Source: Clostridia bacterium (GTDB taxonomy: Bacteria; Bacillota; Clostridia; TANB77; UBA1234). Taken from it: DNA of 57,963 bases. Positions 18,375 to 27,988 of this stretch are shown here, piece by piece. Below the pieces are notes generated by a model. The model did no database searches. It was not told where the DNA came from and saw only the letters and a program-made list of their open reading frames with translations. Numbering within the stretch: the stretch's first letter is position 1; each line of letters starts with the position of its first letter. The stretch spans positions 1 to 57,963 of the forward strand of contig JAFYBZ010000034.1 of NCBI GenBank assembly GCA_017539905.1, written 5' to 3'. The translations under genes were made by a program, and so were the position numbers.

Positions 18375-19469
18375 TTATTTATCAATTTCTTCTTTGTTTT
18401 TATCGTCGCGTGTTTTAGGCACTCCGCTAACACGTCCCCATTTCTTTTCATTAACAGCTCTAGCCAAAGCATTTAAGGATTGAGCTCCTCTTGACGCTTT
18501 ATCAAAATCCTCTTCTTTATCATTTTGCTTAGCTACCTCATTATTTTGTTCTTGCTCAAGTTCAATCTTTTCTCCTGTTTCTTGGTCTAGCTGAACTTCT
18601 TCTTGAATAGGATTTTCTCTGCACATGCTTTGATATTTATCTTCTGGTATAGTAGTGTCATTTTCAATTACACCTACTGTAGAAGCATCTTTTGATTTAA
18701 AAGCTTGTGTTAGTTTATATAATGCTTTCTTAAAGAAATCTACAATATTATCAATAGGTGTTTTATCACTTACTACTAAGCTCTTTTCTTTAACTTCTTG
18801 CTCAAATAATCTTGGTAGATTTCCTTGCAAACTATTTTCGATTTGCAAAGTATTTGCATCAATATATCCAACATATCCACTGGCATGTGTAACATCATCA
18901 CTACCAATAGTTCTTGCAGCTTCATCAACAGATTTCAATGATTCATTAATTCGCTTTTCTGTAAGCAATTCATCTGCCAACTTATCTAAATATTTTTGAT
19001 CTCCATCTCTGATTCTTGCTATGTCTATTCCATCACTAAAAATAGTATCTTCGTTAAAACTTACAGAAACATTTGAATATCTTAATAATGAATAAGACTT
19101 CAAACCTCTAGAATTCTCAGGGTCAGAAATGTTTTCTGCAAGTAAAAAGTGAGTTCCATTAGAACGAGTGAATAGCATATAATCTAATGGCATCCAGTGT
19201 TCTTTACCATCTTCTAATTCATTGTAATACATTTTTTTAGCAAGATCATTAGGAATACAATTAGAAGAAGCACTGATGTAATACATTAAAAAGCCTCTAT
19301 CTTCTGTTGATGGTAAGTAAACCGGAGGCATACTTCCACTACTAGCTAATGTATTATTCTCAACATCAGGATTAACTTCTTTTACTTCGCTCTTCGGTAT
19401 TAATTTATTAAAAGGAGTAATATAGTCCATGATTCTTGGATCTGGAACTATAACCATGTTACAACTCAT
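18375..19469 (-). CDS. Hypothetical protein, acidic, no recognised domain
   Basis: 364 residues, no signal peptide and no membrane segment. An N-terminal globular part (residues 1-130, with MPPVYLPSTEDRGFLMYYIS and LDYMLFTRSNGTHFLLAENIS) is followed by a helical middle and a long charged Glu/Gln/Lys-rich tail from about 290 that looks disordered. The start ATG has AGAGG ahead. I do not recognise the family. Codon use is like the neighbours, so it is likely native. The position upstream of ylbF does not define a role. Confidence 0.7.
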   Translation of the reverse strand: MSCNMVIVPDPRIMDYITPFNKLIPKSEVKEVNPDVENNTLASSGSMPPVYLPSTEDRGFLMYYISASSNCIPNDLAKKMYYNELEDGKEHWMPLDYMLFTRSNGTHFLLAENISDPENSRGLKSYSLLRYSNVSVSFNEDTIFSDGIDIARIRDGDQKYLDKLADELLTEKRINESLKSVDEAARTIGSDDVTHASGYVGYIDANTLQIENSLQGNLPRLFEQEVKEKSLVVSDKTPIDNIVDFFKKALYKLTQAFKSKDASTVGVIENDTTIPEDKYQSMCRENPIQEEVQLDQETGEKIELEQEQNNEVAKQNDKEEDFDKASRGAQSLNALARAVNEKKWGRVSGVPKTRDDKNKEEIDK

Positions 19470-19587
19470 ATTAACCTCTTCTTATGTAAATTAAGCATAA
19501 ATTATGCCATATACATTTTACTATATAAGTATAAGGTTTTTCTCGTTTGTAACTAAAACTTAACCTAAATGAAAAGTACGCAACGAA

Positions 19588-19663
19588 GGGACGGTTCTCA
19601 AGTTGCATGATGCAACTAGGGGACGGTTCTCAAGTTGCATGATGCAACTTGAGAACCGTCCCC
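19588..19663. repeat. GGGACGGTTCTC palindromic element with a duplicated half
   Basis: A half unit (GGGACGGTTCTCAAGTTGC, then ATGATGCAACT) at 19588-19618 is directly repeated at 19619 and followed by its exact reverse complement. The result is a palindrome at 19619-19663 with 22-bp arms around a single central base. This sequence type recurs in many Clostridia genomes between genes. It would extrude or fold into a very stable hairpin. Confidence 0.9.
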
Positions 19664-19690
19664 TGGTTGCGCGTGTTCGCGTTTTTTATA

Positions 19691-19924
19691 TTATTCATTA
19701 AATTCTACTGTTAGATACCAGCCTACATCTGAGCTTTCCTCAATTTTAGTAATCTTTCCTTTATTTGTTTTAAGCCTTTGTGTAAGAGGTATATTGGCTG
19801 ACATCGCAACTGCCGGCTCTATAACGTAATACCATGATGTTGGAAGTGGAAATTCTACTACCTCAACTTCCTGTCCTTCTTTAACTAAATCCGGACGTTC
19901 CATCTTAAAAATCAATTCTCTCAT
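19691..19924 (-). CDS. Small hypothetical protein
   Basis: 77 residues, soluble, beta-rich by eye (FPLPTSWYYVIEPAVAMS, then KTNKGKITKIEESSDVGWYLTVEF). The start is ATG at 19924, with AGAAAGTGTG ahead. It follows the SPFH/zinc-ribbon gene but is separated from it by a terminator hairpin. No family is recognised. Confidence 0.6.
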   Translation of the reverse strand: MRELIFKMERPDLVKEGQEVEVVEFPLPTSWYYVIEPAVAMSANIPLTQRLKTNKGKITKIEESSDVGWYLTVEFNE

Positions 19925-19941
19925 CTAATCACACTTTCTAT

Positions 19942-19969
19942 ATAAAAATGGTGGCTTTTATGCCACCAT
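19942..19969 (-). terminator. Intrinsic terminator of the SPFH gene
   Basis: Minus strand: ATGGTGGC, loop ATAAAA, GCCACCAT, then TTTTTATA. Confidence 0.85.
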
Positions 19970-19988
19970 CAATTAAACTTTCTATGTC

Positions 19989-21245
19989 TTATTCTCCTAG
20001 TTTTTCTCCGCAATCTCCGCAGAACTTTGTTCCAGCAGGCCATTCTTTACCGCATTTTGGACATTTAACTCCTGCAGCAGCAACTGGTTTTGCTTCTCCA
20101 CATTCCATGCAGAATTTGCCAGTATTCTCTGTGCCACATTTTGGACATTTCCAAGCATCAGCAGCAGGTGCAGCAACAACTGCTCCAACTGGTTGTGAAG
20201 CTTGAGCAGCAGCTTGTTGATTTGGATTTGGATAATTTACATTGTTAGCAACTGCAGCAGTTGTAGCTCCAAATACATTTCCAGCTTGCATATTCATCAT
20301 ACCCATTCCAACAAATCCATTCATTGCTCCATTTTCGTTCTTAGCAGCATCTTGAATAGCATTTGCATAAGCTTGAGTAAGTGTACCTTGTTGTTGGAAT
20401 TGATCTCCAGCAAGTTCGTACTTTCTGATGTTTTCTTTTGATTCTTCTGTAAGTGTAACACTTTCAACTACGAAAGAAACAAGTCCAACACCTCTATTTT
20501 GAATTGCTCCGTCAAAGTTTTGCTCTGACATTATATTCTTAATCTCATCTGTCTTGTTTGGTAAAGCAAGAGCTTCAATCTTATGTTCTGGCTCAGAAAG
20601 TGAATTTAAGATGTTTTGGAATGCTCCAACAACTTCACTTCTCATTTGCTCAACTAAAGCATCTTTTCTATACTCTTTAGCGCTTCCAGCCATTTGCATC
20701 ATGAATTGAGCAGGATTGTTGATACGGAATGTATATGTACCAAAGCATTTAATATCAACCATCATTGGTGTAAATCCACCTGTTCTAGCATTTAATAATG
20801 CATGACCCCAGTCTCTATAAGGAACTGGATTTGGTGTACCAAATTTGTTTCCAACAATTTCTTTAACATTGAAGAAGAATATTGCTTGTTCTTTTGCAAC
20901 TGCTCCTCCAAATTTAAATCTTTCCCACATTTCCTTAAATACTGCACCAAATTGTCCAGCAAAGAAAGATGGAGTTGTGCTTTGATCAAATTGGTATGTA
21001 CCTGGTTCTGCTGTAGCATCTAGTATTTTACCACTATCGTAAATAACTGCTACTTGTCCAGGAGCAACAATGATTCTTGAGCCTTTTGCTAAAGCACCAT
21101 TATCATCTGTGATTTTTTTCATTAACAAGTCATTTCCCATGTCGTCACATTTGATGACTGTTAAAAATTGGTCGCCCATTGTACTGCTGATAGATTGACC
21201 AGCGGCGCCTAAAACTGATTCTAAAGCTGATTTAATTAATCCCAT
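19989..21245 (-). CDS. SPFH-domain protein with C-terminal double zinc ribbon (YdjI-like)
   Basis: 418 residues. An SPFH/virion-core-like domain (about residues 20-290, with GSRIIVAPGQVAVIYDSGKI and EPGTYQFD) is followed by an Ala/Gln-rich linker and two zinc ribbons: CPKCGTENTGKFCMECG and CPKCGKEWPAGTKFCGDCG. The B. subtilis relative YdjI forms membrane-associated complexes linked to envelope stress and phage-shock-type responses. That role is known for the family, not shown here. The frame opens at 21254, but that ATG lies in the ribosome site AAAGGATG, so the ATG at 21245 (MGLIKSALE) is used. It lies between the mfd group and a small unknown gene, each closed by terminators. Confidence 0.88.
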   Translation of the reverse strand: MGLIKSALESVLGAAGQSISSTMGDQFLTVIKCDDMGNDLLMKKITDDNGALAKGSRIIVAPGQVAVIYDSGKILDATAEPGTYQFDQSTTPSFFAGQFGAVFKEMWERFKFGGAVAKEQAIFFFNVKEIVGNKFGTPNPVPYRDWGHALLNARTGGFTPMMVDIKCFGTYTFRINNPAQFMMQMAGSAKEYRKDALVEQMRSEVVGAFQNILNSLSEPEHKIEALALPNKTDEIKNIMSEQNFDGAIQNRGVGLVSFVVESVTLTEESKENIRKYELAGDQFQQQGTLTQAYANAIQDAAKNENGAMNGFVGMGMMNMQAGNVFGATTAAVANNVNYPNPNQQAAAQASQPVGAVVAAPAADAWKCPKCGTENTGKFCMECGEAKPVAAAGVKCPKCGKEWPAGTKFCGDCGEKLGE

Positions 21246-21364
21246 TTCAACCATCCTTTCAAAATGATTTGAATATTTCGTTCATACGATTTCAAAATAT
21301 ATGTTAACATTTTTCGCTTTTATTTACAAGGATTTTTTTATAATTAGTTCTTATTTAAAGTATA

Positions 21365-21400
21365 AGAAAAACTCTTGAATAAAATGCTTATTCAAGAGTT
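21365..21400 (-). terminator. Intrinsic terminator of the SurA/PrsA-like gene
   Basis: 13-bp stem (AACTCTTGAATAA and TTATTCAAGAGTT), followed on the minus strand by TTTTC. Confidence 0.88.
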
Positions 21401-21408
21401 TCAAAATC

Positions 21409-22791
21409 TTATTCCGTTGCTCCGCTAACAGCTAAATCTGTAATATCTGCTTCTTCTGGATTGATTACGATATCGTCTATTCCATCGTCGCTTTCAACTA
21501 CATCTCCACTAGCTAATGCAGCAGCTTCTTTTTCAGCTTGCTTTTTAGCAATTGATGGAATTATATCAGCAAGTTTAATACTTGTTACTTTAGCTTTATT
21601 CTTAGGAACTACTTCAATGCTTGATTGAATATAGTAGTTCAATACATTAGTATCAAATCTTGATTGGTCTTCTTCAGTTAATTTATTTTCAGAAGACTCA
21701 AGATAAGCAAATCCAACATAATCTGAATTGTCTGATGCAAATGTTTCAGAAAATTCTCCATCTTCAGCTTTAGTAATAAATGGAACTACATATGAAGAAT
21801 ATAGTGTTCCAGAGAACATTCCAGCATATGAACTAGATCCTGTTAAATCTTCAGAAATAAACAATGCAGATACATTATCTAAATCACCATTTCCCATTGT
21901 CTTAAAGCCTAAACCATTTTGTGAATATCTATCGTATGGAACAGCTCTACTAATGTAAGCAAATATATCATAGCTAAATCCATCATCACCAGATGCAATC
22001 ACATCAGCAAAAATTTTATCTAATGTTGCATTTTCTTTAGATGCTATATAGCTTTGGAATTCTTCAAAAGAAATATCTCCTGAGAACTTAGTTACAGCAT
22101 CTTTTGATAGCTCTAACAAAGCATCAGCTTGTGCTGTTGCTTCAACAAGTCTTCTAGCATTTTCTCCTGAATAATCTCCAGAAAATTCGCCCGATACGTC
22201 TGAATCTGCATCTACTAATTCTACAGGAACTTGAACAACTCTATACTTATATGAAGTATATACTTTTTCAGGGTCATATCCATTTCTAGATAAATATGAT
22301 GCTGTTATAGTATCATCACCTGATAAATATTGATTTGGAGCAGAGAAAAACTTGTTAGCCAAAGTTACTTCTTTTTGAACTCTTAAATATTCACCAGAAG
22401 AAAGTCCATACTCACTCATTAATTCTTCAATATCTCCGCTTGAAAGTTCAGCAGGCATCTCACCATCTTCAAGAGTTACGCCAAGCTTTTGTGCATATTG
22501 TGAATACATCTTATATATTTGATATGCTGAAAACATAGAAGAAACATAGTCGCTTTCATCATATCCTTCTTCTAAAGATGAACCATAAGTTTCAACATAT
22601 GTATCAAAATCAGTATAACTACCATCTTTAATCCAAGTTCTTACATAACTAATAAAGTCATCTGTACTATAATCAACTTTACCAACAGTAAGAATTGTGT
22701 CAGATGTATTATCTCCTACAAATAAAAATATAATTAATCCTACTACAATAAGTCCAACTACGACTATTGCAATAATACTCTTTTTGTCCAT
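21409..22791 (-). CDS. Membrane-anchored extracytoplasmic protein, SurA/PrsA-like foldase candidate
   Basis: About 460 residues. One N-terminal membrane anchor (IIAIVVVGLIVVGLIIFLFV) without a lipobox is followed by a long acidic, Ser/Asp-rich extracytoplasmic part. In many Clostridia the gene after mfd encodes a SurA_N/parvulin-type peptidyl-prolyl isomerase. The order here and the helical segment after the anchor (VGKVDYSTDDFISYVRTW) fit that, but I cannot find a convincing parvulin domain. It may be a divergent chaperone only. The ATG at 22791 has GGGAGG ahead and is preferred to the TTG at 22806. It is 74 bp after mfd with no hairpin between, so probably one transcript. Confidence 0.6.
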   Translation of the reverse strand: MDKKSIIAIVVVGLIVVGLIIFLFVGDNTSDTILTVGKVDYSTDDFISYVRTWIKDGSYTDFDTYVETYGSSLEEGYDESDYVSSMFSAYQIYKMYSQYAQKLGVTLEDGEMPAELSSGDIEELMSEYGLSSGEYLRVQKEVTLANKFFSAPNQYLSGDDTITASYLSRNGYDPEKVYTSYKYRVVQVPVELVDADSDVSGEFSGDYSGENARRLVEATAQADALLELSKDAVTKFSGDISFEEFQSYIASKENATLDKIFADVIASGDDGFSYDIFAYISRAVPYDRYSQNGLGFKTMGNGDLDNVSALFISEDLTGSSSYAGMFSGTLYSSYVVPFITKAEDGEFSETFASDNSDYVGFAYLESSENKLTEEDQSRFDTNVLNYYIQSSIEVVPKNKAKVTSIKLADIIPSIAKKQAEKEAAALASGDVVESDDGIDDIVINPEEADITDLAVSGATE

Positions 22792-22865
22792 TAAAAATCC
22801 TCCCAAATCTCAAATTTGCACGATAAATAGTGTATCACTATAAAAATACAAGTGCAACCTTAAAA

Positions 22866-25800
22866 TCACAACATCTTTAAAAACTTAAGTATTTCCTTTA
22901 ATATCTCTTTTTCGCCCATATTTTCTAGCTTTATTGTCACAAATGGCGCTTCTTCACCGGAAATAAATATTCTTCTTTTGAAATTATCTAATAACAAGCT
23001 TATGTTTTCTCCATTTACAAATTCTGCATCTGCAAACTTGAAGCCTATTTTGTCATCTATCTGTGTAATTTTAAGTATCTTAAATCGTCTTGCATAGCAT
23101 TTAATTCTTGCAATTTCTAATAGATTAAACATCTCATCTGGCATCTCGCCATATCTATCTATTAATTCATCACATATTTCAGATATTTGTTCTTCGTTTT
23201 CCATATTTGCTATATCTTGATATACTTCAATTTTTTGTGATGTGTTCTCTATATATTCATCAGGAATATAAGCAGATACTTTAACATCTATCTGAATTTC
23301 TAATTTTGGAACAACCTCTTCCCCCCTTAGCTCTTTAACTGCTTCTTCCAATAGGTGAGTGTACATTTCGTATCCAACCGATTCCATATGTCCAGATTGT
23401 TCGGCACCTAATATATTTCCTGCGCCTCTAATCTCTAAATCACGAAGAGCAATTTTAAAGCCAGAGCCAAACTCCGTGAACTCTTTGATTGCTTTCAATC
23501 TCTTTTCTGATACTTCAGATAATAGCTTATTCTTTCTATATGTTATATATGCATATGCAGTCTTATCCGATCTACCAACTCTACCTCTAATTTGGTAAAG
23601 TTGTGCAAGTCCAAGTCTATCAGCATCTTCTATTATCATTGTATTAGCATTTGGAATATCAATTCCAGATTCCATTATTGTAGTACACACTAAAACATCT
23701 ATCTTTTTAGTAGCAAAATCTTCCATAATATCTTCTATTTGTTTTCCTGACATTTGTCCATGTGCAAATGATACTCTTGCATCAGGGCAAAGTGCAGATA
23801 TTTCAGAAGCCTTTTCTTCTATACTTTCTACCTTATTATATAGATAGAATACTTGGCCATGTCTTTCTAGTTCTTTTTCAATAGCTTCCTTTATTACATC
23901 AACATCATATTCTAATACATAAGTTTGAATAGGTTTTCTGTTTTGTGGTGGATCATAAATAACACTCATATCGCGAATACCAACAATACTCATATGAAGT
24001 GTTCTTGGAATCGGTGTTGCTGTCATTGTTAATACATCCACATTATTCTTTAGCTCTTTAATCTTTTCTTTATGAGCAACACCAAATCTATGCTCTTCAT
24101 CTATAATAAGTAATCCTAAATCTTTGAATTCAACATCCTTACTTAGTATTCTATGTGTACCAATAATAATATCTATCTCGCCAGTTTTTAGTTTCTTACA
24201 AATCTCATTCTTTTCTTTGGTTGTTCTAAATCTATTTAGTACAGCAATCTTTAATGGAAACTCATTCATTCTTTCTTTGAACGTGTCATATTGTTGCTGA
24301 GCAAGTACTGTAGTTGGACAAAGATATGCTACTTGTTTTCCATCCATTACTGCTTTAAAAGCAGCGCGAATTGCAACTTCTGTTTTACCATATCCAACAT
24401 CACCACATAGAAGTCTATCCATTGGCTTAATGCTTTCCATATCCTTTTTTACTTCTTCAATACATCTTAATTGATCATCAGTTTCTTCATATGGGAAAGA
24501 CTCTTCAAATTCTGTTTGCCAAACTGTATCACCAGAAAACTGAAATCCTTTCATCTCATTTCTTTTAGCATATAGCTCAATTAATCCTTTGGCGATGTCT
24601 CTTAATGATTGCTTTACTCTTTGCTTAGTCTTTTCAAAATCTTTAGAACCTAATTTATTAAGTCTTGGTTTTGTATCTTCATCTCCACCCATGTACTTTC
24701 TAATTGATTCTAATTGATTAGTAGGAACATATAGCACGCCATCATCTTTATATTTAATCTTTATATAATCTTTTCTAACACCTTCAACTATTAAAGTATG
24801 AATTCCCACATACTGTCCAATACCATGAGTTGAGTGAACTATATAATCTCCTTCTTTTAAATCAGCGAAAACGACTTTAGTTCCTTGCTCAAATGCTTTT
24901 GGCTTATATGGGCGTTTCTTTTCTTTAATGGTAGTTTCTTTGGATGCAGGACATATAATTAGTTTTAAATCTTCTATCTCATATCCAACAGAAAGTAGGC
25001 CCACTATAATCATTATAGGGACCTTAACATTTTGTTCTTCGAGAGCTTTCTCAAACAATTCACTATTATTATTTTCAAGTATCGCACAATTAATCTTGTT
25101 TTCTAGAAGTTCTGTAGCTAGGCTTCTTGCCTTTGAAATCGTAGGCTCTGTAAGGATTATTTTCTTTCCATCTTTTTGTGCATCTTGTATTTCCTGTAAG
25201 AAAATATCCAGGTTGCTACGAAAAAAGTTCACCTCCCTACAGTTAAAACTGTATCCGTTTCTTTTTGCAAGCATATTTTCATCTATTCTAAATAGATTAA
25301 TTGTATTAAGCTCTTCTAGCAAAATTGCTATCTCGCTAAAATGAGCCATCTCATTTGTATAGCTTGGAACAATTCCATACTTATCTAAATAATTCTCTAT
25401 TATTTCTTTATTCTCAAAATCTACTGATTGAGCTTTTGATTTAATTCTAACTGGTTCATCAATAAAGAAAACCGTGTCTTTCGAAAAGTAATCAGATAAT
25501 GATGAATACTTATCAAAGAAGAATTCAAAATATTTTTCAACTTTATTTAAGAAATTACCTTCTTTTATTGCTTCGGCATCTGAAATTGCATTTGGATATT
25601 TCTTTAAAATCTTATCGGCAATTTCTCCTAACTTATTTCTATCAACTAAGAATTCTTCAATTGGGAAAACGCTTATATTTTTGATGCTTTCGATTGAACG
25701 TTGCGAAATTGCATCAAAGTATCTAATGGAATCGATTTCATCTCCCCAGAATTCAATTCTTATAGGATCTTTAGTTGTAAGTGGAAATATATCTATTATT

Positions 25801-26333
25801 CCACCACGTACAGCAAATAGTCCACGTGAATCACAAAGATCTGCTCTTTCATATCCTATATTTATCAAATTCTCAACAACACTATCTAGCGGATATTCTT
25901 TTCCAACTTCTAACTGAATAACACTTTCAAATAGCTTGTTCTTTAAAGTCGTCTTTTGCATAAACGCTTCAACTGTTGTAAGCATTATGTTATTATCCGA
26001 GTTATAAAGCTTACTAAAACATTTTAGTCTTTGCATTGTGACATCTTTATTCATTGTATCAATGTCATAATAAACAATTTCTCTTTTTGGAAAGACTAAA
26101 ATGTCATCATCTTCAAAAAACTTCAAATCATTTTCAATTTTCTTAAGTTCAATCTCGTTGTAAGTTAGAACAACAATTGGCTTATTTGAATAAAACTTAG
26201 TTGCATAAATAAAATGAGCTTTTGAAGAATCAGTAAGTCCAGAAATGTTTATTGGAAAGTTACTCTTATTAACATCTTCAATATAATCCTGAAACTTTTT
26301 AAGTTTCGGCATCACTTTTGCTAATTCTTGCAT
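22866..26333 (-). CDS. mfd: Transcription-repair coupling factor
   Basis: 1155 residues, normal length for Mfd. It removes RNA polymerase stalled at lesions and recruits UvrA. The N-terminal UvrB-homology module is present (VVLTYNEIELKKIENDLK and GIIDIFPLTTKDPIRIEFWGDEID). The CarD-like RNAP-interaction domain lies around residues 490-560 (LKEGDYIVHSTHGIGQYVGI). The RecG-like translocase has Walker A LLCGDVGYGKTEVA, DEEH as LLIIDEEHRFGVAHKE, and motif III TATPIPRTLHM. The TRCF C-terminal domain (EIQIDVKVSAYIPDEYI) closes it. The ATG start has AAAGGA well placed. Confidence 0.97.
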   Translation of the reverse strand: MQELAKVMPKLKKFQDYIEDVNKSNFPINISGLTDSSKAHFIYATKFYSNKPIVVLTYNEIELKKIENDLKFFEDDDILVFPKREIVYYDIDTMNKDVTMQRLKCFSKLYNSDNNIMLTTVEAFMQKTTLKNKLFESVIQLEVGKEYPLDSVVENLINIGYERADLCDSRGLFAVRGGIIDIFPLTTKDPIRIEFWGDEIDSIRYFDAISQRSIESIKNISVFPIEEFLVDRNKLGEIADKILKKYPNAISDAEAIKEGNFLNKVEKYFEFFFDKYSSLSDYFSKDTVFFIDEPVRIKSKAQSVDFENKEIIENYLDKYGIVPSYTNEMAHFSEIAILLEELNTINLFRIDENMLAKRNGYSFNCREVNFFRSNLDIFLQEIQDAQKDGKKIILTEPTISKARSLATELLENKINCAILENNNSELFEKALEEQNVKVPIMIIVGLLSVGYEIEDLKLIICPASKETTIKEKKRPYKPKAFEQGTKVVFADLKEGDYIVHSTHGIGQYVGIHTLIVEGVRKDYIKIKYKDDGVLYVPTNQLESIRKYMGGDEDTKPRLNKLGSKDFEKTKQRVKQSLRDIAKGLIELYAKRNEMKGFQFSGDTVWQTEFEESFPYEETDDQLRCIEEVKKDMESIKPMDRLLCGDVGYGKTEVAIRAAFKAVMDGKQVAYLCPTTVLAQQQYDTFKERMNEFPLKIAVLNRFRTTKEKNEICKKLKTGEIDIIIGTHRILSKDVEFKDLGLLIIDEEHRFGVAHKEKIKELKNNVDVLTMTATPIPRTLHMSIVGIRDMSVIYDPPQNRKPIQTYVLEYDVDVIKEAIEKELERHGQVFYLYNKVESIEEKASEISALCPDARVSFAHGQMSGKQIEDIMEDFATKKIDVLVCTTIMESGIDIPNANTMIIEDADRLGLAQLYQIRGRVGRSDKTAYAYITYRKNKLLSEVSEKRLKAIKEFTEFGSGFKIALRDLEIRGAGNILGAEQSGHMESVGYEMYTHLLEEAVKELRGEEVVPKLEIQIDVKVSAYIPDEYIENTSQKIEVYQDIANMENEEQISEICDELIDRYGEMPDEMFNLLEIARIKCYARRFKILKITQIDDKIGFKFADAEFVNGENISLLLDNFKRRIFISGEEAPFVTIKLENMGEKEILKEILKFLKML

Positions 26334-26410
26334 TACTATATCTTCCTTTTTTACTTGAAAAATAAAACTACAATATTGCTATATTAACATAAAATCGGTC
26401 AAAAATCAAC

Positions 26411-26448
26411 AAAAAATCAGCATTTTAGACCCAAATCTAAAATGCTGA
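26411..26448 (-). terminator. Intrinsic terminator of the BspA-like gene
   Basis: 13-bp perfect stem (TCAGCATTTTAGA and TCTAAAATGCTGA), followed by TTTTTTG on the minus strand. Confidence 0.9.
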
Positions 26449-26461
26449 AAAATCTCTCAAA

Positions 26462-27835
26462 CTACTGATGTACGTAGAATTGTATCATTATTCTAATATC
26501 TTCAACAGATATTCTAAAGTCCTTTATTATATTATTCATTAAATCTATTATTTCTGCTTGTCCTTCAGGATTATACACTACAATCCTATCTGCTCCAAAC
26601 ATATTCATATAATTCTCGTTTGCTTCAAACTTAGTCTCAGCTTCTGAGTTTTTTACGTATAAAGTTGGTTGTATATCATCTAGTCTAGAATTTGTATTCC
26701 AGAATGGTATAACTCCATTTTTATAAACATTCTCATCAATTATTATACTTTTTAATTTATTACAATTTTTGAACATATCTGTAGTTTCACCTGGTGTAGA
26801 ATCGCTATAAGGCAAATCATATTCTGGTAAATCAATAAAAATTTCTTCCAAATTGATACAGTCTTTAAACATTTTTTTGGCACTATTAATTGTTACTCCA
26901 CCAAAAGCATTAAGTTTTAGACTCTTTAGATTTGTACATCCTTCAAACATACTTTCAATATTTGTCAAATATTTAGTTGAAACACTTGATAAATCTAGTT
27001 CTGTTAAGCTAGAGCATTCATTAAACATACTCATCATAGTTGTAACACCACTAGCATTACAATCATCTCCAAAATCTATTGTATTTAAAGCATAACAACC
27101 CCAAAACATATAAGACATATTTGTAACATTATGCATATCAAAATTACTTAAGTCTATGTGTGTTAGTTTTGCACATCTAGTAAACATATAGTCCATCTTA
27201 GTAACTTTACTAGTATTAAATCCGCTCAAAAAATCATTTATACTATCTCTTAAAAAATAGCAGTTTAAAAACATCTCACCCATATCTGTAACATTTCTGG
27301 TATCAAAAGTTCCATAAATATCTGTTAAAAAAACACAATCTTCAAACATAGCTCGCATAATAGTTACATTTTGAGTGTTAAATCCAGTTAAAGAAAGTGT
27401 ATATATCTCATTACAGCCAGCAAACATTCTAAGCATATTTGTTACATTACTAGTATCAAAATTATTTAAACTAATACTTCTTATAGGAAGTCCAGCAAAA
27501 TAGCACTTAGAATTTGCTGGTGCATATATTTTTTCATTACTTCCAACAAAAAGATTATAACGTAAATCCCTTTCAGTACTATATCCAATTACACTTTCTT
27601 CTGTAATCCATGCTGTTACACTTCCATCCACAACATCCCATGAATCAATTGCATCAGCAGGAATACTAATTCCATTAGTAAAACTAATCGAATTCAACAA
27701 CCTAAAATCTATAGGATTGTCGTTCAAGTTTAAAATTGCTCTAACGCCACCTTCAGGTAATGTTGCCGCATTAGCTAAACAACCTAAAGACAAAATGAAT
27801 ACAAATAATAATGTTAGTATTAATACTTTTTTCAT
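26462..27835 (-). CDS. BspA-family (DUF285) leucine-rich-repeat secreted protein
   Basis: 457 residues. A signal peptide (MKKVLILTLLFVFILSLGCLANA) is followed by seven or eight repeats of the DUF285 form, e.g. FDTSNVTNMLRMFAGCNEI, FDTRNVTDMGEMFLNCYFL and FDMHNVTNMSYMFWGCYAL. Such repeats form surface or secreted LRR proteins, often adhesins in gut and oral bacteria. No LPXTG or SLH anchor is seen, so it may be released or held non-covalently. The short C-terminus (RISVEDIRIMIQFYVHQ) after the repeats is unusual and might carry a binding signal. It is a single-gene unit with its own terminator. Confidence 0.92.
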   Translation of the reverse strand: MKKVLILTLLFVFILSLGCLANAATLPEGGVRAILNLNDNPIDFRLLNSISFTNGISIPADAIDSWDVVDGSVTAWITEESVIGYSTERDLRYNLFVGSNEKIYAPANSKCYFAGLPIRSISLNNFDTSNVTNMLRMFAGCNEIYTLSLTGFNTQNVTIMRAMFEDCVFLTDIYGTFDTRNVTDMGEMFLNCYFLRDSINDFLSGFNTSKVTKMDYMFTRCAKLTHIDLSNFDMHNVTNMSYMFWGCYALNTIDFGDDCNASGVTTMMSMFNECSSLTELDLSSVSTKYLTNIESMFEGCTNLKSLKLNAFGGVTINSAKKMFKDCINLEEIFIDLPEYDLPYSDSTPGETTDMFKNCNKLKSIIIDENVYKNGVIPFWNTNSRLDDIQPTLYVKNSEAETKFEANENYMNMFGADRIVVYNPEGQAEIIDLMNNIIKDFRISVEDIRIMIQFYVHQ

Positions 27836-27953
27836 ATTAATTCTCCTTTGTATAAAATATCTATATATATTCTATAATATGTGAACTTCTTTATACAATT
27901 AATATAAGCTTTTGTAACGATATTGTAATTAATGCGATACGCTCAACGCCTAT

Positions 27954-27981
27954 AAAAAACTCTCGGAGATTACTCCGAGAG
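27954..27981 (-). terminator. Intrinsic terminator of the 27989 SH3-like gene
   Basis: CTCTCGGAG, loop ATTA or TAAT, CTCCGAGAG, then a T-run (TTTTTTATA) on the minus strand. Confidence 0.92.
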
Positions 27982-27988
27982 CTCATTA

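Noticed and set aside
19948..20205. Plus-strand frame rich in Pro, His and Phe opposite the SPFH gene
   Set aside because: It is the antisense of the zinc-ribbon and Ala/Gln-rich region; no ribosome site or conserved pattern.
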